From CBDCWT01 sp965223305 (GTDB lineage: Bacteria > Planctomycetota > Planctomycetia > Pirellulales > Pirellulaceae), in assembly GCA_965223305.1 (NCBI GenBank), contig CBDCWT010000088.1, forward strand, positions 186,001 through 250,000: a stretch of DNA of 64,000 nt. The letters are read 5' to 3'. Positions 8,646 to 17,124 of the stretch are shown here, piece by piece; positions within the stretch are counted from its first letter, which is position 1, and each line of letters begins with the position of its first letter. Under the pieces are notes generated by a model. The model was given only the letters and a program-made list of their open reading frames with translations. It did not search any database and was not told where the DNA came from. The position numbers and the translations under genes are program-made.

Positions 8646-10082
8646 TCACCCAACTAGCTTTGGGTTGAAGCTGCCTTCGTTGATCGTCGGCCGCTCCGGA
8701 CGTCCTTTGTGATCGTAGGTCAGCTGCATGTTGTCGAGGCCGAGCAGGTGGAGAATCGAAGCGTGTATGTCACGGACATGCATTTTGTCTTCCACGGCGT
8801 AGAGGCCCAATTCGTCCGTTGCCCCGATCGTCTGGCCTCCCCTTACACCGCCACCTGCCATCCAAATCGAAAACCCTGTCGGGTTGTGGTCGCGCCCGTC
8901 CCCCTTCTCACTCATCGGCGTACGGCCGAATTCGCCGCCCCAAACGACTAGAGTTTCGTCTAAGAGTCCGCGCTGCTTAAGATCCTTCAACAACCCGCTC
9001 ACTGGCTTGTCCATGGACCGGCACAACCGCGAATGGTTCTTTTCGATTCCCGCGTGAGAATCCCATTTACTCCCAGTGCCGCTATACAGCTGGATAAACC
9101 TCACACCCCGTTCCACCAAACGCCGGGCCAAGAGGCAGTTTTGACCGAACTTTTCCGTTTCCGGTTGATCAAGTCCGTAGAGCTGGCGTGTGGTCTCCGT
9201 CTCCTGCGACAAGTCAACCGCCTCCGGCGCGTTGGCCTGCATGCGAAAAGCGAGTTCGTAGCCACGAATGCGCGCGTCCAACTCTGTTTGCTGTGGCCGC
9301 CGAGCAGCATGCTCACGGTTGAACCGCTGTAGCAGCGTCAGTTTTTTCTGTTGGCGCGCGGCGGTGTAGCCTTCCGGTAGACTCAGGTTGGCGATCGGCT
9401 CGTCGCTGGCACCATCGATCCGGGAGCCTTGATAGGTGGCCGGCATAAACCCCGCGCCCCAATTGCGCGAACCGTTCACTGGCCGGCCGCTGCTGTCACA
9501 CATGACCACAAACGAAGGTAAGTTCTCGTTGGAAGAACCGAGCCCATAGATTGCCCACGCGCCGAGGGATGGGCGGCCGGCAACATTGATGCAGGTGTTC
9601 ATCTGGCAAACACCGCCGGCGTGGTTGATGCCGTTTGTCCAGCATGAACGGATGACGGCGATGTCATCCATACAAGTAGCAATATGTGGGATCCACTCGG
9701 ATGCCCAAAGTCCGCTCTCGCCATGCCGCGTCCATCGGCGCGGCGCCGCCAACAAGGGAGCTCCTTTTTCTCCCATGGCCGTAATGGGTTCCTTGAAACT
9801 CGACGGCAACGGCTGCCCGGCCAGTTTGTGCAACAGCGGCTTGGGATCCACCAAGTCCAGATGACTGGGTCCGCCCTCCATAAACAGCCAGATGACGTGT
9901 TTCGCGCGAGGGCGATGGTGGAGTACGGGCAGATGGCCACCTGCTGCTCTCCCTTCATGTTGGAGCATCCAACTGAAAGCAAGGGCGCCGAAACCAGCGC
10001 CGCTCCTTTGCAGAAATTCTCTGCGAGTTCGCGGTTGCCGATAGTGCGGCAGGTTGTGCTGGCGGCATAGGTGGGACGTCAC
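8646..10082 (-). CDS. DUF1501 family protein, Tat-exported
   Basis: 478 residues from the GTG at 10082, which has CGGAGA about 8 nt upstream; an in-frame TTG at 10130 would give a longer form. A twin-arginine signal TRREFLQRSGAGFGALAFSW starts near residue 19. The family blocks follow: VIWLFMEGGPSHLDLVDPKP, AIYGLGSSNENLPSFVV, RRLVERGVRFIQLYSG, VVWGGEFGRTP and GRDHNPTGFSIWMAGGG. The fold is related to alkaline phosphatases/sulfatases; the reaction is not known. In Planctomycetes it nearly always follows a DUF1549/DUF1553 gene, as here (168 bp gap), and the two are thought to act together in the cell envelope. glgM follows 7 bp later. Confidence 0.9.
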   Translation of the reverse strand: MTSHLCRQHNLPHYRQPRTRREFLQRSGAGFGALAFSWMLQHEGRAAGGHLPVLHHRPRAKHVIWLFMEGGPSHLDLVDPKPLLHKLAGQPLPSSFKEPITAMGEKGAPLLAAPRRWTRHGESGLWASEWIPHIATCMDDIAVIRSCWTNGINHAGGVCQMNTCINVAGRPSLGAWAIYGLGSSNENLPSFVVMCDSSGRPVNGSRNWGAGFMPATYQGSRIDGASDEPIANLSLPEGYTAARQQKKLTLLQRFNREHAARRPQQTELDARIRGYELAFRMQANAPEAVDLSQETETTRQLYGLDQPETEKFGQNCLLARRLVERGVRFIQLYSGTGSKWDSHAGIEKNHSRLCRSMDKPVSGLLKDLKQRGLLDETLVVWGGEFGRTPMSEKGDGRDHNPTGFSIWMAGGGVRGGQTIGATDELGLYAVEDKMHVRDIHASILHLLGLDNMQLTYDHKGRPERPTINEGSFNPKLVG

Positions 10083-10142
10083 GTGGTGTCTCCGTGCTGC
10101 AATTAGTCGAAGTCTTCGCGCCGTGCGCAAGTTTTCACTCTG

Positions 10143-10215
10143 GCTTCCCCCTCATCCGGCCTGCGGCCACCTTCTCCCCGGTGGGGAGAAGGACTTCGGT
10201 GGCGGCCAAAGGCCG
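10143..10215. repeat. Repeat family F (REP-like hairpin)
   Basis: CTTCTCCCC-ggt-GGGGAGAAGG hairpin inside a longer GC-rich unit (CCGGCCTGCGGCCAC... GGCGGCCAAAGGCCGCGC). Related CTCTCCCC/GGGGAGAG units occur at 24556-24740 and 29736-29830. It lies between the DUF1549 and DUF1501 genes and could trim or attenuate the shared transcript. Confidence 0.6.
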
Positions 10216-10250
10216 CGCTGGGTCAACGTCCGCGGTGAAAAACACTGGGC

Positions 10251-12680
10251 TCAGTCAACATAGAGGAACTCATTTGAGTTCAGGAGAACATGGCAAAAAT
10301 CAATCAGTTTGTCAGGGTCTAGTGCACCGCTGGCGGCGTCCCCATCGGCGGCGACGAACTTCGCAGCGTCCTGTAGCTCGGATTCCGTCGCGTCGCGGCC
10401 CCAAGTCGCTCTGAATGCGGCGTTCAGCGAGGCAAGGAGCGTCAGCTCGCCGGCCAGCATGCGCTGAGCCAGCTTTTCCGCCCGCTGCAACGTGGCGTCA
10501 CCGTTAATCATCAGCAACGACTGGCTGGGCGTCGTGGTAATGTTTCGCTCGGAGACGCTTTTCAACCCGTTGGCGATGTCGAATGCGTGCAAGAACTCGT
10601 CCGGTGTGTTGCGGAAACTCTTAACGTAGAGCGATCGTCTCGGCTCACTCCCATCGACGCTGGGACCACCAATTTGAGGTAACAGCTCGCCGCTAATCAT
10701 TAGCATGGCGTCCCGGATTTGCTCGGCTTTCAGACGTCGAACACGTGCTCGCCAGAGCAGGTCCTCGTTCGGGTCTCGCTCCTGATAGTCGGCTGCCTCT
10801 GGGTGACGGGCCGACTGCCGCCAAGTGGCCGACATCAGGATTCGCTTGTGAAGATCCTTGATACTCCAACCGCCAGCGACGAACGTCGATGTCAGCCAAT
10901 CCAACAGCTCCGGATGAGTCGGCGGTCGTCCTAGATGCCCGAAGTCGTTGGCCGTGGATACGATCCCCTTGCCAAAGTGCTCCTGCCAAATGCGATTAAC
11001 GATGACTCGCGTGGTAAGCGGATTGTCCGGTTGGCCAATCCACTCAGCCAACGCGGTCCTGCGACCGGACGAAGCACCAGCCGGCTCGGTCGGCTCCGCA
11101 GTGACCAGACCGGTCAGGACACTCAAGAAACCCGGGGCGATCGGTGTCTGAGCCGGATCGTCGGGGATCACCGTCGGGGAAACGGGCCCAGCAAAATCGG
11201 TTGCCGCCATCAGCGGCGGCAATGCTGCCGGTTTGCAGTGATCGAACTCGGCCAACTGTTTCTGTAGCGACTCGTACTGCTCCTTGTCAGCTTCCTTCAT
11301 ATTCTTGAGAGGCCCGCCACCTTCTTCCATGAACTGGCGCGAGACCAAGTAGGCCATCTGGTGCTCCCACGAGGTGCGCGCGGCGAGCGGTTTATGGAAG
11401 CAGGCCTGAATGTCCAGCGGGAACTTGTCGACCGTCGACTGCCACTTGCGGTCGTAGTACGGGCTGAGCAGCTGCTGGATTTCGGTTTGCAGCTCCTGAG
11501 TCTGTTGCTCCCACGCTTCCAGCGATTTGGCATGCAAGGCCTTCTCTTGTGCGGTGGCGAACTGCAGGTCGTCTCGCCAGATGACCGGCTCGAAAAAGGC
11601 GCGCAGCTGAAAGTAGTCCTTTTGCAGCAACGGGTCGAATTTGTGGTCGTGGCAGCGGGCGCAGGCCATCCCCATGCCCAGAAACACATCCCCCGCCACG
11701 TCGGTCATTTCATTGAGGATGTCATCCCAGTGTGATTTGGCATCACGCTGATTGTATTCATAGATCCCCAATCGTAGGAAACCGGTGGCGGCTAGCGCCG
11801 TGGGACTGTCGCTAGGAATCTCGTCTCCCGCCAGCTGTTCTCTGACGAACTCGGGATAAGGCTTGTCGTCGTTAAAGGCCTGCACGACGTAATCCCGGTA
11901 ACGCCAAATGTGGGGACGGTAGGCATCCTGGTTCCAGCCATCCGACTCGGAGTAGCGCACGATGTCGAGCCAATACCGGGCCCAGTGCTCGCCGTACCGT
12001 TCGTCTGCCAGCAAGGTATCGATGAGACGACTCCAGGCATCCTGGGAATCATCTGCGAGGAAGTCGTCGATCTGTTGAGGAGTCGGCGGAAGACCAATCA
12101 AATCGAAATAGAGGCGCCGAACCAATTCCGCCTTATCGGCAGGTGGCGCGGGACGCATGCCCTGTTCGGCCAACTTGCGGTAGACAAAACGATCGATCTC
12201 GTTGCTGGACCAGTCATCCCCTTCGCTTTGCGGCACCGGTGGCTTTTCCAGTGGTTGAAATGCCCACCACTGCTGGTCGAGAGCGGTGATCTCGCTGCTC
12301 TGGGCACGCAGTACGCCCTCGTGCCGCGGCCAGGGTGCGCCTCGAGTTACCCACAGCTCCAAATCGCGGATCAATCGCGGGGGCAGCTGGTCACTAGGCG
12401 GCATCTCGAAGCTGTCGTAGCGAACAGCTTCGATCAACAGGCTCTCGCCAGGCCGGCCAGGGACGATCGCGGGTCCGCTGTCGCCACCTCGCAGCATCGA
12501 TTCCAGCGAATCGAGGCGCAGGTTTCCCTCCTGCTTCTTCTCGCCGTGGCATTTCAGGCACTTGCCGACCAACACCGGCCGTACCCGCTTTTCGAACCAG
12601 GTCGCCTGCGAGTCCTCAGCCGCGCATAGAGCAGCTGACAACTGCATAGCCAACACGACAATTATAAGTCGCCGACGCAT
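10251..12680 (-). CDS. PSCyt1/DUF1549/DUF1553 cytochrome-type protein
   Basis: 809 residues from the ATG at 12680, which has GAGG 7 nt upstream and begins a signal peptide (RRLIIVVLAMQLSAALCA). A single haem c site CLKCH lies at 41-45 in a PSCyt1 domain (VRPVLVGKCLKCHGEKKQEGNLRLDSL). A DUF1549 domain follows (WSSNEIDRFVYRKLAEQGM, LYFDLIGLPPTP, YGEHWARYWLDIVRYSES) with a second haem-like CARCHDHKFDP, and DUF1553 closes the protein (NPLTTRVIVNRIWQEHFGKG). It should be periplasmic. These proteins are typical of Planctomycetes and thought to work with the DUF1501 partner encoded next, often in breakdown of complex carbohydrate; that role is inference. A -10-like TACAAT lies 37 bp upstream. Confidence 0.92.
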   Translation of the reverse strand: MRRRLIIVVLAMQLSAALCAAEDSQATWFEKRVRPVLVGKCLKCHGEKKQEGNLRLDSLESMLRGGDSGPAIVPGRPGESLLIEAVRYDSFEMPPSDQLPPRLIRDLELWVTRGAPWPRHEGVLRAQSSEITALDQQWWAFQPLEKPPVPQSEGDDWSSNEIDRFVYRKLAEQGMRPAPPADKAELVRRLYFDLIGLPPTPQQIDDFLADDSQDAWSRLIDTLLADERYGEHWARYWLDIVRYSESDGWNQDAYRPHIWRYRDYVVQAFNDDKPYPEFVREQLAGDEIPSDSPTALAATGFLRLGIYEYNQRDAKSHWDDILNEMTDVAGDVFLGMGMACARCHDHKFDPLLQKDYFQLRAFFEPVIWRDDLQFATAQEKALHAKSLEAWEQQTQELQTEIQQLLSPYYDRKWQSTVDKFPLDIQACFHKPLAARTSWEHQMAYLVSRQFMEEGGGPLKNMKEADKEQYESLQKQLAEFDHCKPAALPPLMAATDFAGPVSPTVIPDDPAQTPIAPGFLSVLTGLVTAEPTEPAGASSGRRTALAEWIGQPDNPLTTRVIVNRIWQEHFGKGIVSTANDFGHLGRPPTHPELLDWLTSTFVAGGWSIKDLHKRILMSATWRQSARHPEAADYQERDPNEDLLWRARVRRLKAEQIRDAMLMISGELLPQIGGPSVDGSEPRRSLYVKSFRNTPDEFLHAFDIANGLKSVSERNITTTPSQSLLMINGDATLQRAEKLAQRMLAGELTLLASLNAAFRATWGRDATESELQDAAKFVAADGDAASGALDPDKLIDFCHVLLNSNEFLYVD

Positions 12681-12716
12681 CTCAGGTCCTCGACGGTGAA
12701 CAGAACGCAGGCTTCT

Positions 12717-12722
12717 ATTGTA
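12717..12722 (-). promoter_or_regulatory. Candidate -10 element for the DUF1549/1553 gene
   Basis: TACAAT on the minus strand, 36 bp before the chosen ATG. It matches the TAnAnT hexamers found ahead of many genes in this window. No convincing -35 was found. Confidence 0.4.
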
Positions 12723-12762
12723 GCCAATCGAGCACCGGTCGTCTTGAGCGAATCGAGGATGG

Positions 12763-13875
12763 CTACGTCTTGTAGACTTCCTCCTGCAGACCGCGTATGT
12801 AACCCAGTGCGAACAGCCGGCCAATCGTTGAATAGCCAGGCCGGTCGTTGCTGTCGCCATCCATCGTCGGCACGTGGTCCGGCCGGCAGACGCCGTCGAA
12901 GCCGATGTCTCGATAGGCCCGCATGCAGGCGGCCATGTCGGTCATGCCATCGTCGTGGAAAGTCTCCTCAAACTTCTCAGGAGTTCCCCGTACGTCACGG
13001 AAATGTACGAAGAAGATTTTCTTCTGGTTACCGAAGTGCCGAATCACGCCGGGCAAGTCGTCCGTCATCATCGTGAAGTTGCCTTGGCAAAGCGTGATAC
13101 CGTTCACCGGACTGGGCACGATGTCCAACAGCCGCTGGTAGTTGTCTACGCTCCGCATGATCCGGGCCAGACCGAGGATCGGTGACAACGGCGGATCGTC
13201 CGGATGCATGGCCAAGCGGACATTCGCCTCTTCGGCCACCGGCACCACCCGTTTCAGGAAGTACTCGAGATTCTCCCATAACCGCTCCTCGGTCACTTTG
13301 CCGTATTTCGTGATCGCTTTCTCTTTGAGCTGAGTCAAATCGAAAGCGGGCACCAGCGCGCCGCCACGCGAGCGGTGCGCCACGTTCGTTCGCATCCAAT
13401 TCTTGACAGGCATCCACTCGTAGCACCATACGCCAATACCGAGCTTCCCCATGTTGCGCAGCAGCTCGCAAACCGCCTCGATCTCGTCGTCGCGTCCGGT
13501 CAGCCCCAACTTGATCTTGGTGGTCGGCGGACGCCATTCCAGCACCGGGAACTTGAAGCCAGCTGTGGCGTAAGCCTCCTTCAGTTGCGCCAAGTTGTCG
13601 TAACTCCAAGGGAGCCGATCACTGTTCTTCAACTCAGCGGCGCCGCGGCGACCCAGCGATCCCACGACATGCTCGACACCGCACTGTTTAACCAGTCGCC
13701 ATAAACGATTCGAAGGCAAACCCAGGATTTCCGCCATTTCCATTCTGGCCTGGGGCGGGGACTGCTTAGTGTTGTCTCCCGCTTGGGCGGCTGCCTGGCT
13801 GCCCGCGAGACCGGCCACCGCGGTGCCGGACGCTGTCAGAAAAGTACGGCGATCTGTCTTGTGAGGACCAGACAT
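12763..13875 (-). CDS. uxuA: Mannonate dehydratase-like protein with Tat signal
   Basis: 370 residues from the ATG at 13875; AGGAGG 7 nt upstream fixes this start. An N-terminal twin-arginine signal (TDRRTFLTASGTAVAGLAG) precedes a UxuA-type barrel. Family features are GVWCYEWMPVKNW, LAMHPDDPPLSPILGLARI, ITLCQGNFTMM, FFVHFRDVRGTPEKFEETFHDDG and VCRPDHVPTM, which hold the His/Cys/Asp metal ligands of mannonate dehydratase (D-mannonate to 2-keto-3-deoxygluconate). Classic UxuA is cytoplasmic, so the export signal is notable. It sits after the enolase-superfamily gene and before the DUF1549 gene, all on the minus strand. Substrate could be another sugar acid. Confidence 0.85.
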   Translation of the reverse strand: MSGPHKTDRRTFLTASGTAVAGLAGSQAAAQAGDNTKQSPPQARMEMAEILGLPSNRLWRLVKQCGVEHVVGSLGRRGAAELKNSDRLPWSYDNLAQLKEAYATAGFKFPVLEWRPPTTKIKLGLTGRDDEIEAVCELLRNMGKLGIGVWCYEWMPVKNWMRTNVAHRSRGGALVPAFDLTQLKEKAITKYGKVTEERLWENLEYFLKRVVPVAEEANVRLAMHPDDPPLSPILGLARIMRSVDNYQRLLDIVPSPVNGITLCQGNFTMMTDDLPGVIRHFGNQKKIFFVHFRDVRGTPEKFEETFHDDGMTDMAACMRAYRDIGFDGVCRPDHVPTMDGDSNDRPGYSTIGRLFALGYIRGLQEEVYKT

Positions 13876-13899
13876 ACTTCTACCTCCTGGACTGCCTCG

Positions 13900-13905
13900 A
13901 TTGTA
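13900..13905 (-). promoter_or_regulatory. Candidate -10 element for the mannonate dehydratase gene
   Basis: TACAAT on the minus strand 24 bp before the ATG, giving a predicted leader of about 17 nt that still holds the AGGAGG site. Confidence 0.45.
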
Positions 13906-13910
13906 AACCG

Positions 13911-13978
13911 ACAAGGTAGTAGGCACACTCCGTGTGCCGTAGCAAAGTAGCGAACAACACGCGGAGTGTGCACGCTAC
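13911..13978. repeat. Repeat family D, full copy
   Basis: AAGGTAGTAGGCACACTCCG...GTGCCGTAGC then CGCGGAGTGTGCACGCTAC forms an imperfect hairpin. Other copies: 16887-16953, 20849-20885, 25984-26014 and 37261-37297. Confidence 0.6.
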
Positions 13979-13987
13979 AAAACACAA

Positions 13988-15379
13988 CTAACTCCACAAA
14001 CGATCGTTCGCCCGCTCGACGTTCCACTCTTCGGTCGGCCCAAAGTACTTCTCACCGGGAATCAGGTGTTCGCGCACAACTTCTTCGACAAGTTCCACAC
14101 CGAGGCCAGGCCCGCTAGGAACGGCGGCAAAGCCGTTCTTGACCAGCGGTTTTGCCGGACCTTCCACCATCGCTTCCCACCACGGCACATCGACACTATG
14201 GTGCTCCAACGCCACGAAATTCTGAGTCGCTGCGGCACAGTGCACGTTGGCCATGAACGAGATGGGTGACCCGGCGAAATGCATGGCCATGGCGACCCCC
14301 CGCTCTTCCGCATAGTCTCCGATTTTCTTGGTCTCAAGAATGCCCCCGGCTGTGGCGAGGTCGGGATGGACCATGTCCACAGCCCCGGCGTCAATCAGCT
14401 TGATGAACTCTTCCTTCAAGTAGATGTCCTCGCCGGTTAGTGTGGGCACGTCGATTGCCTGTGTGATCTGTTTCCAGAGCTCGGTGTATTGCCAAGGCAC
14501 GACATCCTCGATCCAGGCTATTTGGTACGGCGTCAGCGCTTTCCCTAACCGAATCGCCGAATTGACCGAAAAGTGTCCGAAGTGATCCGCGGCGAGCGGG
14601 ATCTCGATACCGATAGCCTCTCGAATCGCGGCGACATACTCGATCAAACTCGCGATCCCCTTGTCAGTCAGCTGGATGCGGGTAAAGGGATGTGCTGTGT
14701 TGCGGTCCCGCGCCCAATCAAATCCACCCGGTGCCGTGACCACGCCCTGCTGTCCCTCCAGTAACCGCAGACCGACATCCATTTTGAGAAACGTATAACC
14801 CAATTCCTTGCGGGCCTTCATACGGCGGGCGTACACTTGCGGATCCCGCGACACGGTGGTGTCGGCGTACAAACGGACTTTGTCTCGATAGCGGCCGCCC
14901 AACATCTGGTAGACAGGGACTCCGTACGCCTTGCCCGCCAAGTCCCAGAAGGCCATCTCCACGCCACTCACCCCGCCGCCACCCCGGGCGTGATGGCCAA
15001 ACTGCTTGATCTTCTTGAAGAGCCGCTCTACGTCACAGGGGTTCTCGCCCAACAACCGGCTCTTGAGAAACAGCGCATAGCGCGGGCTGGCCCCGTCGCG
15101 CACTTCACCGTAACCGCTGATACCCTGATTCGTGTCAATCCGGATGATCGGAACTCGCATCGGTGCGCCTTGTATGTGGGCAATGCGGAGATCCGTGATC
15201 TGCAAATCGCTTGGCCGTGAACTGCGGTTTACACGCTGCGCCGCGTAGCCAATCTGGTCTTCAATCGGCATCGTGCCCAGCGCCGCCAAGCTGAGCCCGC
15301 TCAGGCCCGCCGTCTTCAATACTGCTCTGCGGCCAAGTTTGGTTTCCAGGGAGAGTTGTCGGTGGTTGGGTCGGTTCAT
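13988..15379 (-). CDS. Enolase-superfamily (mandelate racemase / galactonate dehydratase-like) enzyme with Tat signal
   Basis: 463 residues from the ATG at 15379; an earlier start at 15430 is possible. A twin-arginine signal GRRAVLKTAGLSGLSLAALG is followed by an MR/enolase capping domain and barrel. YTFLKMDVG holds the barrel lysine, IPLAADHFG, AWIEDVVP and LTGEDIY supply the Asp/Glu/Glu metal ligands, and AMHFAGSP a histidine. These enzymes abstract a proton next to a carboxylate; the likely substrate is a sugar acid such as galactonate or gluconate but the sequence does not fix it. It lies 25 bp after the RraA-like gene on the same strand and before the mannonate dehydratase gene, fitting an acid-sugar pathway. 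Export through Tat would make it an envelope enzyme. Confidence 0.85.
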   Translation of the reverse strand: MNRPNHRQLSLETKLGRRAVLKTAGLSGLSLAALGTMPIEDQIGYAAQRVNRSSRPSDLQITDLRIAHIQGAPMRVPIIRIDTNQGISGYGEVRDGASPRYALFLKSRLLGENPCDVERLFKKIKQFGHHARGGGGVSGVEMAFWDLAGKAYGVPVYQMLGGRYRDKVRLYADTTVSRDPQVYARRMKARKELGYTFLKMDVGLRLLEGQQGVVTAPGGFDWARDRNTAHPFTRIQLTDKGIASLIEYVAAIREAIGIEIPLAADHFGHFSVNSAIRLGKALTPYQIAWIEDVVPWQYTELWKQITQAIDVPTLTGEDIYLKEEFIKLIDAGAVDMVHPDLATAGGILETKKIGDYAEERGVAMAMHFAGSPISFMANVHCAAATQNFVALEHHSVDVPWWEAMVEGPAKPLVKNGFAAVPSGPGLGVELVEEVVREHLIPGEKYFGPTEEWNVERANDRLWS

Positions 15380-15455
15380 TCGGTGCACTCGATATAACAG
15401 GTGGCCCGTGTCGCTGTCCTTTCTCGCCAATCAAGATAGCGGGACAACGTTAAAG

Positions 15456-16463
15456 TTACTCGTCATCAACATCGCCAGCTGCGCCCTCGCCCTCGTCATC
15501 TTCTTCCGTTTCTGAGCGTTCCTGAATCAGCGCCTCGATAGTGGTCCGTGGCACATCGAGCGTATCTGAATTCTGCCGCAGCCACTGCACGAAGTCCTGG
15601 TTGATCTCCTTGCTCCACTTGCCATCGATTTGCCCGGGTGTGTATTTCTTTTCCCGTAGACGTTGGTGGCCGAACTGATCGCGCAGCATGATCTTCTCTG
15701 CACGTTCAACAACCCCTTCGGCCAGGTGCGCTGGAATGAAGATGACTCCTTCGCGCTTGGCTAGCACCACGTCGCCGGGTAGCACCGTCGCGCGCCCAAT
15801 TCGAACGGGGGTGTTGAGGCCAGTCAGCATCATGTCGCGAATGGCTGTCGGATCCCAGCCGCGCACGAAGGCATTGAAGCCCTCGATTTCCGCCAAACCT
15901 TCGAGGTCTCGCAACGAGCCGTCAAACACCACTCCATTGCCCGAGTTGGCAAAGATGGAGTTACCAAGATTGTCGCCGATCAACGTTCCCTCGAATACTT
16001 TGCCAAACCCATCAGCGACGTAGACGTCGCCCATCGTGAGGGCATCGATTGGCCACGAATTCATGTTGCCCTTGCGGCCTGAGGCGTTACCGCGTTCTCG
16101 CATCCGTTCGGCCAGCTCTGGCCGAGTCGGCATGTACTGGGCTGTCAGCGCACGGCCGACCACAGGCACATCGTGGTGGATCATCTGCCAGCCGCCTTCG
16201 AACTGGTTTTCGTACTTGTGCGACCGCAACACGCCCCACGCCTCCTCGATCGAAACACGCTTCATTCGCTTCAACACGTTGTCGGAGACCTTAGGACGCC
16301 CGTCGGGAAATCGCTCCCCCTTCCACTCGGCTGTATAAAACTCGAGCTGTTCGCGAGTAATCGTCTGAGCGCTGCTCGTGTGGGCGAGGATGCTTCCGGC
16401 CAGCAAGCCGAGCATCCACAATGCTGGCCGGCGGGCGATCCAGCTTCGCGGGATGTCGTTCAT
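15456..16463 (-). CDS. RraA / HMG-aldolase family protein, exported
   Basis: 335 residues. GGAGGAAA lies 6 nt before the ATG. An N-terminal hydrophobic segment (ALWMLGLLAGSILAHTSSAQ) looks like a Sec signal. The RraA-like core holds VADGFGKVFEGTLIGDNLGN, NGVVFDGSLRDLEGL, VRIGRATVLPGDVVLAKREGVIFIPA, the G-D...R-D pattern used for metal and pyruvate binding in 4-hydroxy-4-methyl-2-oxoglutarate aldolases. The C-terminus is a short very acidic tail (ETEEDDEGEGAAGDVDDE). It may split a 2-keto sugar-acid intermediate made by the two dehydratase-like enzymes encoded next. RNase E inhibition is unlikely for an exported protein. It is the first gene of the minus-strand run. Confidence 0.82.
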   Translation of the reverse strand: MNDIPRSWIARRPALWMLGLLAGSILAHTSSAQTITREQLEFYTAEWKGERFPDGRPKVSDNVLKRMKRVSIEEAWGVLRSHKYENQFEGGWQMIHHDVPVVGRALTAQYMPTRPELAERMRERGNASGRKGNMNSWPIDALTMGDVYVADGFGKVFEGTLIGDNLGNSIFANSGNGVVFDGSLRDLEGLAEIEGFNAFVRGWDPTAIRDMMLTGLNTPVRIGRATVLPGDVVLAKREGVIFIPAHLAEGVVERAEKIMLRDQFGHQRLREKKYTPGQIDGKWSKEINQDFVQWLRQNSDTLDVPRTTIEALIQERSETEEDDEGEGAAGDVDDE

Positions 16464-16540
16464 GGTCTTTCCTCCAACAGGAATTCAGCTGCAAGTCAGA
16501 AAACCAGTCTGCGATGGTGAATCGCCGGCTCCTTGTCTTC

Positions 16541-16690
16541 GGAACCCGAAGCGTAAGTTTTGATGTTGCGCTATTCGTTGTTTGGCGGGTGCAGACTGGC
16601 GAATTTGCCGGGATTTCGGAACCCGAAGCGTTAGCGAGGGGAGTTGGTGTACCAACGCAAGTAATTCCCTCGCTAACGCTTCGCGCTTCC
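16541..16690. repeat. Repeat family A (long hairpin), copy 1
   Basis: A 73-bp inverted repeat at 16618-16690: left arm begins GGAACCCGAAGCGTTAGCGA (16618-16640), right arm 16667-16690 is its near-complement, with TTGGTGTACCAA in the loop. An extra half arm lies at 16541-16554. It fills the divergent gap between the RraA-like and LRR genes. Other copies: 28405-28629, 34918-35165 and 55396-55467. The gap 16464-17124 otherwise holds family D (16887-16953) and the LRR promoter region. Confidence 0.8.
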
Positions 16691-16886
16691 GATTTAATGC
16701 GAAATCGCAACTTCACAAATGCGCGTGTGGGAAGGACAGGTCCGTTCGTCCAGGCGGTCGGGGATGCTGTCAACGGTTACGCGTGTATTATGCCTATCGC
16801 AGGCAGCAAATCAAAAGGAATCTGGCGGAATCCGGCCGAAAGGGTGACGGCCAGAGTGGCGACGTCCGCTCGCCGCCTAATCGAAA

Positions 16887-16953
16887 CAAGGTGGTAGTGA
16901 CACTCCGTTTGCCGAAACCTGCGGCCGGCACGCGGAACGTGCCTGCTACCTTG
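16887..16953. repeat. Repeat family D
   Basis: AAGGTGGTAGTGACACTCCG ... GGCACGCGGAACGTGCCTGC, a hairpin-forming relative of the copy at 13911-13978. Confidence 0.55.
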
Positions 16954-17032
16954 AACGCCCTGCGGGCGCCTGTGGAGAATCGTTCGTCCTCCTGGTCGCG
17001 CCAGGCACTTCGTGAACCATCCGGGTTTGATG

Positions 17033-17038
17033 TACACT
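17033..17038 (+). promoter_or_regulatory. Candidate -10 element for the first LRR gene
   Basis: TACACT, 86 bp before the ATG, with TTTGA about 6 bp further upstream but no well-spaced -35. GGGGGAGG follows at 17040-17047 and is too far from the start to act as its ribosome binding site. Confidence 0.35.
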
Positions 17039-17124
17039 AGGGGGAGGTATCGTCAAGAGCCTGTTCCCACCTGCCATCCTGCCTGTTACGACAGACGACC
17101 CAGTCGCCCGCGAGCTGCCCAACG

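Noticed and set aside
16421..17040. Two long overlapping frames between the RraA-like and LRR genes
   Set aside because: They run through repeat families A and D and give the recurrent RSVSEGSW-like peptide, so they are not genes.
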